DNA from: Hungatella sp. UBA3147
Lineage (GTDB): Bacteria; Bacillota; Clostridia; Lachnospirales; Lachnospiraceae
Length of the DNA: 12,998 nt
Assembly: GCA_002365025.1 (NCBI GenBank)
Contig: DEYX01000149.1
Coordinates: forward strand, 1-12,998
Direction of reading: 5' to 3'
The translations under genes and the position numbers were made by a program. Numbering within the stretch: the stretch's first letter is position 1; each line of letters begins with the position of its first letter. Under the pieces are notes generated by a model, which saw only the letters and a list, made by a program, of their open reading frames with translations, was not told the DNA's origin and searched no databases. Positions 5,217 to 12,035 of the stretch are shown here, piece by piece.

Positions 5217-7340
5217 TTACATCTCGCTTCTGGCACCAATCAAAATCACGGATTCCCCAGGAGCCAGACCAGCAAATTCCGTCCCCATAATGACTTTCAA
5301 TTGCTCCAAGCTTATCGTATTAGCAAAATCCAAGACTTTGCCTTCTATGCACAGGTAGAGATCCGGCGTCCTTTCCATCTCATTTTTATAAGAAAGCATG
5401 GATTTCCACATTTTTTCCACTTCTTCTTCCCAGATTTCTCCTGTAAATGTCACCGCTTTCGCATCGCCTCTTTGTACTTTGATAAAACCTTTCTTATCAA
5501 GAAGACGGAGCTGCGACTTTTGATTTTTTACAGCGGTAAATACATAGAACAGATCATTAGATATGGGGCATTCCAAATCAGTTTCCGGCAAATTCATGGA
5601 AGCCGCTGCCAGCGTTCTCGCTTCTTTTTCATCACAGGCTTTTAAAAGATCAGTTGTCTGTACTTCTGTGGAGCCTAAGGCAATGGCCGTAATCTTATTG
5701 GTCTGGGGGTCAATCTCTATCTGCACTTCTATAGAATCTGGCACAGCTCCACTCTTTATAGCAAGGGTCTTGGCTTCTTTTTTGATATCCACGATATCCG
5801 CACCGGTAGGATTGGGCACAACCCGTTCTACCACATCCCGAACCATAGCCAGGGCTACGCCTATGGATGATATGACTTCCGCATATTCTGGTATAGAATA
5901 ATTAAGCTTCATCGTCTCAGCGGTAAACGGCAGCAAGGCCGACGCACCGCCGCCACAACCAACCAAAGAGATCTGATCTGCCTCGATTTTATATTTTTCA
6001 GCAAATCCGGTAATGACCGGAGCGACCTTTTCGCAGGATTTCGCCAAAATCTGGCGTGCGCATTCTTCTATGGAGACACCTAAATAGTCCGCCAAAGGCC
6101 TCATACAAATGCGTGCAGATTCCACATTTCCCCGGCTGTAATCCCCAGCCTTTACATAGCCTAAAATGTTAGCAGCGCATGAATTGGTTATGGTCACCCG
6201 TTCTCCGCTCGCCAGCCTGATTCGCACATAATCCGCAGGATCTCCTGCTTTCGGTGCAAAAAACTCCAGTTCGGGTTCATCAATATCCTCCAGAGGAGTA
6301 TAAACGGCATATTTTGCACCTGCTATGTGAGCGCTTCGCGGCCCCACATCCACCAACTTCCCGTTTGCAGCTCTTACCATCGATCCACCTGCTACTCCGA
6401 GAACCGTCACATCCAACGAATTGACATAGGTTCGGTGTCCACCAACTACAGCATACTCTACAGCCGGACGTCCATTTTTGATAACACCTATGTTTGTAGA
6501 AGTGCCCCCTACTTCAAAGTAAATACCATTCGATGCCCTCAGATACATTAAAGCTCCGATAACACTGGCTGCCGGACCGGAAAGCATAGTTAATACAGGT
6601 CTTTTTTTCATTTCGCCAATATCCATGACACCTCCGTCGCCGCGCATAATCATCAAGGGTACGTTGATTCCTGAGCTGCGTACGGCGCTTTCAGTGGAAT
6701 TGGCTGTATTCATCATTTTGGGCAGGATGGAAGCATTGATGGCGGCGGTACGGGTTCTGCTGGTCAGTCCGTAAAGCTTTGATATATCAGAGGCGATTGA
6801 TACCATCATGCCATTTTTCTCCGCATATACCCGTACCCTCTCCTCATCATCGTTAGAATCAACGCCAAACGCCTGTGAAGCCACCAGAACCTGCGCCCCT
6901 CCATCCCGCAATTGTTCCACCGCACCTTCTATTCCTTTATCATCCGCTTTTTTTACCGGTAGATAGGTATGGTTTATTTCTATCTTCCGCCCTGTACCCA
7001 GATCAATATCCGGCACGGCGGACTGCTTCTTTGATAAAATACCACCAAGGCCTCCGGGTCCCATTCCCAGTATTCCGACCTTTGCCACATCGCCCTCCAG
7101 CAGCGCATTGGTCGCCTGGGTTGTGGAATGTGCGATGAACACTACATCATCCGGCTTGATACCGTTTGCAGTCAGACAATTCTTAAAACATTCGATGACA
7201 CCAGCTGCCACCCCCAGTTCATGGTCATGGCTGGTCATGACAATGCTTTGTCCAACGATCTCATGAGTGGCATTATCAATGGCTACAGCCTTTGTATGGG
7301 TGCCGCCCACATCGATGCCAACTCTTATTTCTCTGCTCAT
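5217..7340 (-). CDS. hydantoinase/oxoprolinase family protein, HyuA-like, without HyuB
   Basis: The 707-aa protein has the hydantoinase A N-terminal and catalytic domains of the ASKHA (actin-like ATPase) type. Visible motifs are the phosphate-1 loop GIDVGGTHTKAV at 8-19, THTQATN-type STTQATNALLEG at 72-83, LSGPAASVIGA at 253-263, a second phosphate loop EVGGTSTNIG at 276-285, and GCGGGASALLP at 461-471. Family members use ATP to open hydantoin or 5-oxoproline rings, or to carboxylate substrates, usually with a HyuB partner. No HyuB gene is present. The second loop has Glu and Asn where DVGGTSTD is usual, so the activity may differ. Start 7340 is chosen for GGAGG 10 nt upstream. It lies 111 nt after the permease gene. 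Family call is firm, substrate is unknown. Confidence 0.93.
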   Translation of the reverse strand: MSREIRVGIDVGGTHTKAVAIDNATHEIVGQSIVMTSHDHELGVAAGVIECFKNCLTANGIKPDDVVFIAHSTTQATNALLEGDVAKVGILGMGPGGLGGILSKKQSAVPDIDLGTGRKIEINHTYLPVKKADDKGIEGAVEQLRDGGAQVLVASQAFGVDSNDDEERVRVYAEKNGMMVSIASDISKLYGLTSRTRTAAINASILPKMMNTANSTESAVRSSGINVPLMIMRGDGGVMDIGEMKKRPVLTMLSGPAASVIGALMYLRASNGIYFEVGGTSTNIGVIKNGRPAVEYAVVGGHRTYVNSLDVTVLGVAGGSMVRAANGKLVDVGPRSAHIAGAKYAVYTPLEDIDEPELEFFAPKAGDPADYVRIRLASGERVTITNSCAANILGYVKAGDYSRGNVESARICMRPLADYLGVSIEECARQILAKSCEKVAPVITGFAEKYKIEADQISLVGCGGGASALLPFTAETMKLNYSIPEYAEVISSIGVALAMVRDVVERVVPNPTGADIVDIKKEAKTLAIKSGAVPDSIEVQIEIDPQTNKITAIALGSTEVQTTDLLKACDEKEARTLAAASMNLPETDLECPISNDLFYVFTAVKNQKSQLRLLDKKGFIKVQRGDAKAVTFTGEIWEEEVEKMWKSMLSYKNEMERTPDLYLCIEGKVLDFANTISLEQLKVIMGTEFAGLAPGESVILIGARSEM

Positions 7341-7415
7341 ATGAAACAATCCTCCAATCAATCATGAGGCAGGCATTTTCCCTCTCTCTGGTAATTTCCT
7401 GCTTTACATATGCTG

Positions 7416-7436
7416 TGCCTTCCACTATTGGAGGCA
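7416..7436. repeat. intercistronic hairpin between permease and HyuA-like genes
   Basis: The arms TGCCT(T)CCA and TGGAGGCA form an imperfect 8-bp stem with one bulge and a 4-nt loop. There is no T tract, so it looks like a processing or stability hairpin that could set different amounts of permease and enzyme. Confidence 0.4.
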
Positions 7437-7451
7437 GTTTTATTCATTCAG

Positions 7452-8762
7452 CTACACAAACATAAAGTAAGCAACCATCTCCAAAACCAGTGCTGCAACC
7501 AGTGCGTAAGGCAGGCAGGTCTTAAAATACTGTTTCAAATCTGTTTTGGTGTAGCCGATTGCCCACAGACACCAGGACTGGGTAGGACAAATAGAACCGT
7601 TAATGGTAGTGGCCGGTACCATGAACAGCGGGAATAAGATCATTGGTGTAAACACGCCGCCGATTGCCTGGAACATTGCAAGCGTAGCTGCTCCTGCCCC
7701 CCATACCGTCAAAGGTCCGCGGAACAGTGCCATCACAGAAAACAAACCGAATATAACAAAAAGAATCAGTAGATTAGAAGGCAGCACAGGCTGTATAATC
7801 GGTGCCAGCAAAGGCGCGCAAACTTTTGCAGAACGCAGGAACATCTGCAAAAAGAACAGGAATGCAAAAACCAGCGCTACATCGGTCACACCGTCATGGA
7901 ATGTTTTTTGTACCATATCCCCAATGTCTTTCATGTTCTTTAGATTACCGGTAAAGACCAGTGCCCATAGCACTGCGACCAATATGGCGGTAATTGGCTT
8001 AAAGTTTAAGAACACAGAAAGGCAAACAGGAATCACCGGAGTCAGAAGTGCCAGGGCTCCTACCTTTTTCTCACCCTGATCGGATTTCGCCGCCCATGCG
8101 TGTTTTTTTGCGGTTCCTCTGCTGCTAACTAAGATCATCAGGATAACAGCCAGCATCTGAATACCAAAAGCAATAAACCCATAGGTTTTCCAGGTAGGGA
8201 TCGTTATGTCAAATTCCGGAATCAAAGCGCCTACCTGCTTTAACCAACCATTATTTAAATACAGTCCGGCTCCCACGCTCATCAAAAAGGACGCCGAAGC
8301 CAGATGAGTGGAGATTCCAAGAGATAGTAAAATGGGAAAAATGATTACGCCAATAGCAACCACTGAACCGGCGCCATAGGCTGATGTGAAAATCAAGCTT
8401 GTTACTATAGATAGAAGGATACAGGTAAGAGCCGGCTTATCGCCGCCCCATTCCACAGCTGTTCGAATCAGGGTTCTGGCTATTCCCGTATCCACCAAAA
8501 TTCGCCCAAACCAGGAACCGAATATAATAATGGCAGCCGTAGACCCCCATAGTTCAGGTCCCTGTTCAAAAATACCATTATTAATATCAATCACACCCTC
8601 CGCTGTACTGGACCAGACTGTCACTCCAGCGATGGCACCTAATCCTGCCCATAATACTGCCATCACGAAGAAGCCTATCATGAGGTTTCCGCCCTTTGCG
8701 GCATATATGGCAAATGCCACATATGTAATCAGCAACAAAATACCTACTACCGTGTTCATCAT
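7452..8762 (-). CDS. multi-pass permease, GntP/citrate-transporter (ion transporter superfamily) type
   Basis: The 436-aa protein is hydrophobic throughout, with about 11-12 predicted membrane helices. The pattern fits the IT superfamily (GntP, CitM, DcuC-like): GSWFGRILVDTGIARTLIRTAVEWGGDKPALT at about 82-113, followed by a glycine-rich helix-loop (TSAYGAGSVVAIGVI), and a similar second half ending GPLTVWGAGAATLA and NGSICPTQSWCLWAIGY. Such carriers import organic or sugar acids with H+ or Na+. The start at 8762 has GAGGAGG 7 nt upstream. It is the first gene of the operon and divergent from the LacI regulator, so it probably supplies the substrate of the HyuA-like protein. The exact subfamily and substrate are not resolved. 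Confidence 0.85.
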   Translation of the reverse strand: MMNTVVGILLLITYVAFAIYAAKGGNLMIGFFVMAVLWAGLGAIAGVTVWSSTAEGVIDINNGIFEQGPELWGSTAAIIIFGSWFGRILVDTGIARTLIRTAVEWGGDKPALTCILLSIVTSLIFTSAYGAGSVVAIGVIIFPILLSLGISTHLASASFLMSVGAGLYLNNGWLKQVGALIPEFDITIPTWKTYGFIAFGIQMLAVILMILVSSRGTAKKHAWAAKSDQGEKKVGALALLTPVIPVCLSVFLNFKPITAILVAVLWALVFTGNLKNMKDIGDMVQKTFHDGVTDVALVFAFLFFLQMFLRSAKVCAPLLAPIIQPVLPSNLLILFVIFGLFSVMALFRGPLTVWGAGAATLAMFQAIGGVFTPMILFPLFMVPATTINGSICPTQSWCLWAIGYTKTDLKQYFKTCLPYALVAALVLEMVAYFMFV

Positions 8763-8890
8763 TCTCTTTCCTCCTCTAATAGTTTAGATACCGATTAACA
8801 AGCACCTTATCATAATGAGTTGTTTTTCTATGCATTGGGCTATTTGACTATTTTCACAATATAATATCGAAAACATCCAACATTTACTAC

Positions 8891-8907
8891 AATGTCACAG
8901 AGACATT
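8891..8907. promoter_or_regulatory. inverted repeat in the permease operon leader
   Basis: AATGTC-N5-GACATT is a perfect 6-bp palindrome lying about 9-25 nt downstream of the predicted transcription start of the operon. Position and symmetry fit a repressor operator unlike the LacI-type sites, for example a GntR-family TGTC/GACA site. It could also be a short RNA hairpin. Confidence 0.4.
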
Positions 8908-8922
8908 TCACTCATTGCATTA

Positions 8923-8951
8923 TTTATACTGAATATTTTTTTTAATTACAA
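8923..8951 (-). promoter_or_regulatory. sigma-A promoter of the permease/HyuA-like operon
   Basis: Minus strand TTGTAA (8946-8951) and TATAAA (8923-8928) are separated by 17 bp, giving a start near 8916 and a leader of about 150 nt. An alternative TTCACA/TATAAA pair lies about 20-30 bp further upstream. Confidence 0.55.
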
Positions 8952-8990
8952 GAGTATTTATATAAAAAAAATTATTTTGTGAAAAGAGCT

Positions 8991-9008
8991 TTAGAAACCG
9001 GTTTCTAA
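8991..9008. promoter_or_regulatory. LacI-type operator O1 (perfect 18-bp palindrome)
   Basis: TTAGAAACCGGTTTCTAA is fully symmetric with the central CG step typical of LacI-family operators. It lies about 40 bp upstream of the operon's predicted -35 and upstream of the regulator promoter. Its core GAAAnCGGTTTC is shared with the second site at 9101-9116, and the two centres are 109 bp apart. Confidence 0.75.
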
Positions 9009-9065
9009 ATTATGCAATTTTTACAATGCATATCTATATATTTTAGTAAATGATGTTTCCGAAAC

Positions 9066-9093
9066 TTGACTTTATAAGAAAACAAACTATAAT
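9066..9093 (+). promoter_or_regulatory. sigma-A promoter of the LacI-family regulator
   Basis: TTGACT (9066-9071) and TATAAT (9088-9093) are separated by 16 bp. The start site falls near 9100, at the edge of the second operator. Confidence 0.75.
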
Positions 9094-9100
9094 AAAGTTA

Positions 9101-9116
9101 AAGAAAACGGTTTCTT
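9101..9116. promoter_or_regulatory. LacI-type operator O2 on the regulator start site
   Basis: AAGAAAACGGTTTCTT is symmetric except for one pair around its central CG and shares GAAAnCGGTTTC with O1. It covers about +1 to +17 of the regulator transcript, the classic place for autorepression. Confidence 0.7.
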
Positions 9117-9158
9117 AAACCTATTCTATCTCATATATTTCAAAAGGAGGAGCAAGCA

Positions 9159-10286
9159 TTGCCCGAACGATCACTGACCATTCAGGATATAGCAAACTTA
9201 GCTGGGGTATCAAAAGCAACTGTCTCCCGATATTTAAACGGCAAATATGAATATATGTCCCTTCAGACAAAAGAGAGAATTGAACATATTATTGAAGCCA
9301 CAGGATATCAGCCGAATCATCTGGCACGCACATTGAAAAGCAAACGAAGCATGATGGCCGGCATCGTGGTTGCAGATATTGGCAGCCCATTTACTTCGGC
9401 AGCCGTCAGAAGCATTGGTATTTCCTTACGTGAAAAAGGTTATGGAATCATCACTGCAAGCAGTGATAACAGTTATGAACTGGAAAAAGAATATCTGCGC
9501 TCTCTTATGGCACAGCAGGTAGACGGTCTTATTGTAAATACCACGATGCGCCATAATCCTTATCTGATTCGTCTGGCAAACGACGGGATTCCCGTAGTGC
9601 TGTTGGACCGCAGCATTGATAACTATATGTTTGACATGTCATATATTTCAAATCAGATTCCTTTAGTCCATGCCATCGAGCATTTAAAAGAGGAAGGATA
9701 TGGACGTATTGCTCTATTTACACAACCCTCTGATCATGTTTTCCCCCATGCTGCAAGACAGGAGGCTTTCCTGGAAAAAATGAGAGACTTGGGCGAAAAG
9801 GACCCTTCTAAATCCGTATATGTATCTGATATATCAGATTTGGATTCCATCACGAATCAGGTGTATGCATTTTATCAGGCAGGGGAACGGGATGTGACTC
9901 CTTCGGCCATCATAGCTGCAAACGGCATGATGTTAATGACGTGCGCACAGGCAATCCTTTCTCTGGGAATTCCCATGCCTCACGGGATAGGTCTTATGGG
10001 CTATGACGACTTGGGAAAGCTTAGTGAGTTTGGCTGGGCATCCATGGCAGGAGGAGGACTTACCACTATGGCGCCCTCTGTCGATAAGCTGGGGGAAATG
10101 GCAGCGGAGTTTCTCTTGAAACGCATGGTGGAGGCAAATTCTTCCAAGCGTACTTATCAGGTGGATGCTCCCTTAATCCGGCGCGGCAGCACCGCCCATG
10201 GGCGCATTGACCGTGACTTAAGCATCGGCTCGCCCAAACCTCCCTATTGGGCAATCAATAACACACAGGGCAAGTGGTGGGTGTAG
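9159..10286 (+). CDS. LacI-family transcriptional regulator
   Basis: The 375-aa protein has an N-terminal LacI helix-turn-helix at about 7-28 (LTIQDIANLAGVSKATVSRY), a hinge helix at about 53-62 (NHLARTLKSK), and a periplasmic-binding-protein-like effector domain (GIVVADIGSPF from 68; VLLDRS; GLMGYDD). The recognition segment resembles KdgR-type members of the family. The start is TTG at 9159, chosen because AAAAGGAGG ends 8 nt upstream and the HTH follows directly. It is divergent from the permease operon; two operators in the gap, one on its own start site, indicate autoregulation and control of the operon. The inducer is probably the transported compound or a product of it. Family certain, effector unknown. 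Confidence 0.96.
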   Translation: MPERSLTIQDIANLAGVSKATVSRYLNGKYEYMSLQTKERIEHIIEATGYQPNHLARTLKSKRSMMAGIVVADIGSPFTSAAVRSIGISLREKGYGIITASSDNSYELEKEYLRSLMAQQVDGLIVNTTMRHNPYLIRLANDGIPVVLLDRSIDNYMFDMSYISNQIPLVHAIEHLKEEGYGRIALFTQPSDHVFPHAARQEAFLEKMRDLGEKDPSKSVYVSDISDLDSITNQVYAFYQAGERDVTPSAIIAANGMMLMTCAQAILSLGIPMPHGIGLMGYDDLGKLSEFGWASMAGGGLTTMAPSVDKLGEMAAEFLLKRMVEANSSKRTYQVDAPLIRRGSTAHGRIDRDLSIGSPKPPYWAINNTQGKWWV

Positions 10287-10357
10287 ACGGAAACATTAGA
10301 AATACAAACAGTTCAGTACTGTTCATATTATAAAAACACTTGAGAAATACAGCAGAT

Positions 10358-10380
10358 GGGGCTGACATATCGTCAGCCCC
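10358..10380 (+). terminator. hairpin after the regulator gene
   Basis: GGGGCTGAC / GTCAGCCCC is a perfect 9-bp stem with a 5-nt loop, followed by TCATATTTTG. It lies about 70 nt after the regulator stop and between convergent genes. The T tract is short, so it is a moderate terminator. The 144-nt gap around it holds nothing else I can see. Confidence 0.6.
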
Positions 10381-10430
10381 TCATATTTTGTAACAATATA
10401 TTGTACCAGCCCAAATACGACAAAAGTATG

Positions 10431-10766
10431 TCACTGTTGAGGAACAACCGCAAAGAAAATCAGATCAGCCCCGCTGTCATTGATCATGCTGTGAGCATAG
10501 CCCTTGGGACAATAGTGACACAGTCCTGCCTGTATGGCTTCCTCTCCGCCGTCAAACAGCATTTTCCCTGTTCCCTGTAGAAAATATATGATTTCACTGC
10601 TTGTATCGTGGGTATGCATTCCTATGGATGCGCCCGGCTCCAGCTTTCCATAGAGGATCTTATTGTTCTTATCTACAAGCATTTTTGCCTTAAATTCTTT
10701 TTCTCCGCCATTAAAACGGGGGAGTATGGTTTCCTCTATCTCGTCAAAATTAATAATCATAATCAT
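10431..10766 (-). CDS. small cupin-domain protein
   Basis: The 111-aa protein is a single cupin_2 barrel. Cupin motif 1 appears as GMHTHDTSSEIIYFLQGTG at 49-67, with His51, His53 and Glu58 as metal ligands; motif 2 as CPKGYAHSMIN at 86-96, with His92 as fourth ligand. All four expected ligands are present, so it probably binds a divalent metal. Small cupins of this kind serve as isomerases, dioxygenases or ligand sensors, and which applies here is not visible. The ATG at 10766 has AGAAGG upstream; an ATG two codons later is possible. It lies 16 nt after the Nudix gene, so the two are co-transcribed. Confidence 0.9.
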   Translation of the reverse strand: MIMIINFDEIEETILPRFNGGEKEFKAKMLVDKNNKILYGKLEPGASIGMHTHDTSSEIIYFLQGTGKMLFDGGEEAIQAGLCHYCPKGYAHSMINDSGADLIFFAVVPQQ

Positions 10767-10782
10767 CCAGCCCTTCTTAATC

Positions 10783-11253
10783 TTATTTATCCAGTATCTG
10801 CGGCTTTTCTACCCGGCCATTAAGATAACAGAGAAGAATCCTATCCATCAATGCCGGCATGATCTCAGGATACGTCAGGGAATCAGGCAACTCATCCAAT
10901 AGCCGTATCTTTTCTATCTCGAACCCCATCGGCATTTCTCCAAGTTCTTTGACTTCACTATAAAACAGCATTCCAAAAGATTCTTTTGAACTCTCCTCGT
11001 TTTCATCAAGATTCCGAACCGAATATCCACTGATCGGCTTCAGGATATATTCTGTTGCTCCCGTCTCCTCATAAAGTTCCCGGTTGGCAGTCGTTACGAT
11101 ATCTTCCCCCTTTTCCCGGTGTCCTCCAGGGATTTCAAGGGTGTCCCGGTCCTTGTGTTTACAGAATATCCATTTATTCTGATACCGTGAAGCAATGACC
11201 GCATACTCCAGTAAATGATCTTCAACAGAATCATAAAATGTTACTTTTATCAT
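10783..11253 (-). CDS. Nudix hydrolase
   Basis: The 156-aa cytosolic protein has a complete Nudix box at 44-66: Gly44, Glu50, Arg58-Glu59, Glu62-Glu63 and Gly65, in the G-x5-E-x7-RE-x2-EE-x-G pattern. Nudix enzymes hydrolyse nucleoside diphosphates linked to another moiety, using Mg2+ held by the box glutamates. The N-terminus (EYAVIASRYQNKWIFCKHKDR) and the …TLEIPGGHREKGE stretch are like the MutT/YtkD group, but the substrate is not readable. The ATG at 11253 follows GGAGGG by 6 nt. It heads a two-gene unit with the cupin gene. Confidence 0.95.
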   Translation of the reverse strand: MIKVTFYDSVEDHLLEYAVIASRYQNKWIFCKHKDRDTLEIPGGHREKGEDIVTTANRELYEETGATEYILKPISGYSVRNLDENEESSKESFGMLFYSEVKELGEMPMGFEIEKIRLLDELPDSLTYPEIMPALMDRILLCYLNGRVEKPQILDK

Positions 11254-11334
11254 CAGATTCCCTCCTATCTGATATCAACTTACCATGTATGAAAAGGAAA
11301 AACAATCTATATTTTTAATAATTTAGGACTATAA

Positions 11335-11391
11335 AATAAAAAAGCAGCAGACATTTATGGATTTGATATAAAACCATCTTTGTCCGCCGCT
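11335..11391 (-). terminator. Rho-independent terminator of the HMA protein gene
   Basis: Minus strand AGCGGCGGACA pairs with TGTCTGCTGCT over 11 bp using G-U wobbles, enclosing an inner ATGG/CCAT stem, and is followed by TTTTTTATTTTAT. The wobble-only mismatches show that the hairpin is meant for the minus strand. Confidence 0.75.
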
Positions 11392-11455
11392 TGTTGCAAT
11401 CAATCTTTTTTCATATATCTTATGACCTGTTTATTCTGTCATATCAGTCAATGTA

Positions 11456-11815
11456 TTACTTGATCTTCCCTGGAGTATATCCTGCTTTTCTTACCATCTC
11501 TTTCAACTCATCCTCTGGCATCTGATCTTTCATATGTATGACTGCCAGTTTTTTCTTCAAATCCACGGAAGCATATAATCCTTCCCGACTATTAAACTCA
11601 TTCTCCACTCTCTTTTTGCAATTACCGCAGGTCATTCCTTCTACCTCCAGGGTTCGCGTATAGGGATAATGGGAAATATTTTTATCAGCAACTTTAATTT
11701 TCTTCACTTCGCTGCCGCCGCTTCCGCAGCAGCCATATTTCGTCCTATTTATGGTGCTTCTTAATCCAAAGTAGCAAAGTACAATTAAGATCGCACAAAT
11801 AATTGCAGTAGACAT
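11456..11815 (-). CDS. membrane-anchored HMA domain metal-binding protein
   Basis: The 119-aa protein has one N-terminal membrane helix at about 3-19 (AIICAILIVLCYFGL), a short linker with a Cys pair (Cys29-Cys30, then Gly/Ser-rich), and a C-terminal heavy-metal-associated domain at about 53-117. The metal loop is GMTCGNC (Cys63, Cys66). Such domains bind Cu(I), Zn or Cd and pass them to P-type ATPases or regulators. The N-terminal part resembles FeoB-associated cysteine-rich membrane proteins. No metal ATPase or CsoR gene is near. The start at 11815 is chosen for GAGGAGG 7 nt upstream; an in-frame ATG at 11896 would put charged residues before the helix and lacks an SD. A TATAAT-like box lies close upstream (about 11900). 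Confident in fold, metal unknown. Confidence 0.9.
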   Translation of the reverse strand: MSTAIICAILIVLCYFGLRSTINRTKYGCCGSGGSEVKKIKVADKNISHYPYTRTLEVEGMTCGNCKKRVENEFNSREGLYASVDLKKKLAVIHMKDQMPEDELKEMVRKAGYTPGKIK

Positions 11816-11975
11816 CCTGTAACCTCCTCTGTCCTTTATCTTCATTTTATACACGAATGCATCAATGAGATATGTCTTCCTATCCAGCCATTCCAATGCT
11901 ATTATAATACAATATCATAAAAAAAGGACAGGATCACCTGATTATTTTTATCAACAACCTCATTTTTCCTCACAC

Positions 11976-12032
11976 GCAAAATAAAAGCGGCAGACCGTAA
12001 GAGTTTTCTCACCCCCTGCCGTCTGCCGCTTT
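11976..12032 (-). terminator. Rho-independent terminator of the beta-galactosidase gene
   Basis: Minus strand AAAGCGGCAGAC and GTCTGCCGCTTT form a perfect 12-bp stem with a loop of about 25 nt, followed by TATTTTG. It starts 4 nt after the stop codon at 12036. Confidence 0.85.
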
Positions 12033-12035
12033 CAT

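Noticed and set aside
7603..8079. 158-codon plus-strand frame inside the permease gene
   Set aside because: It is antisense to a clear membrane protein; long opposite frames are expected from the codon bias of hydrophobic residues.
8386..8787. 133-codon plus-strand frame at the 5' end of the permease gene
   Set aside because: Antisense shadow; no SD or promoter, no domain.
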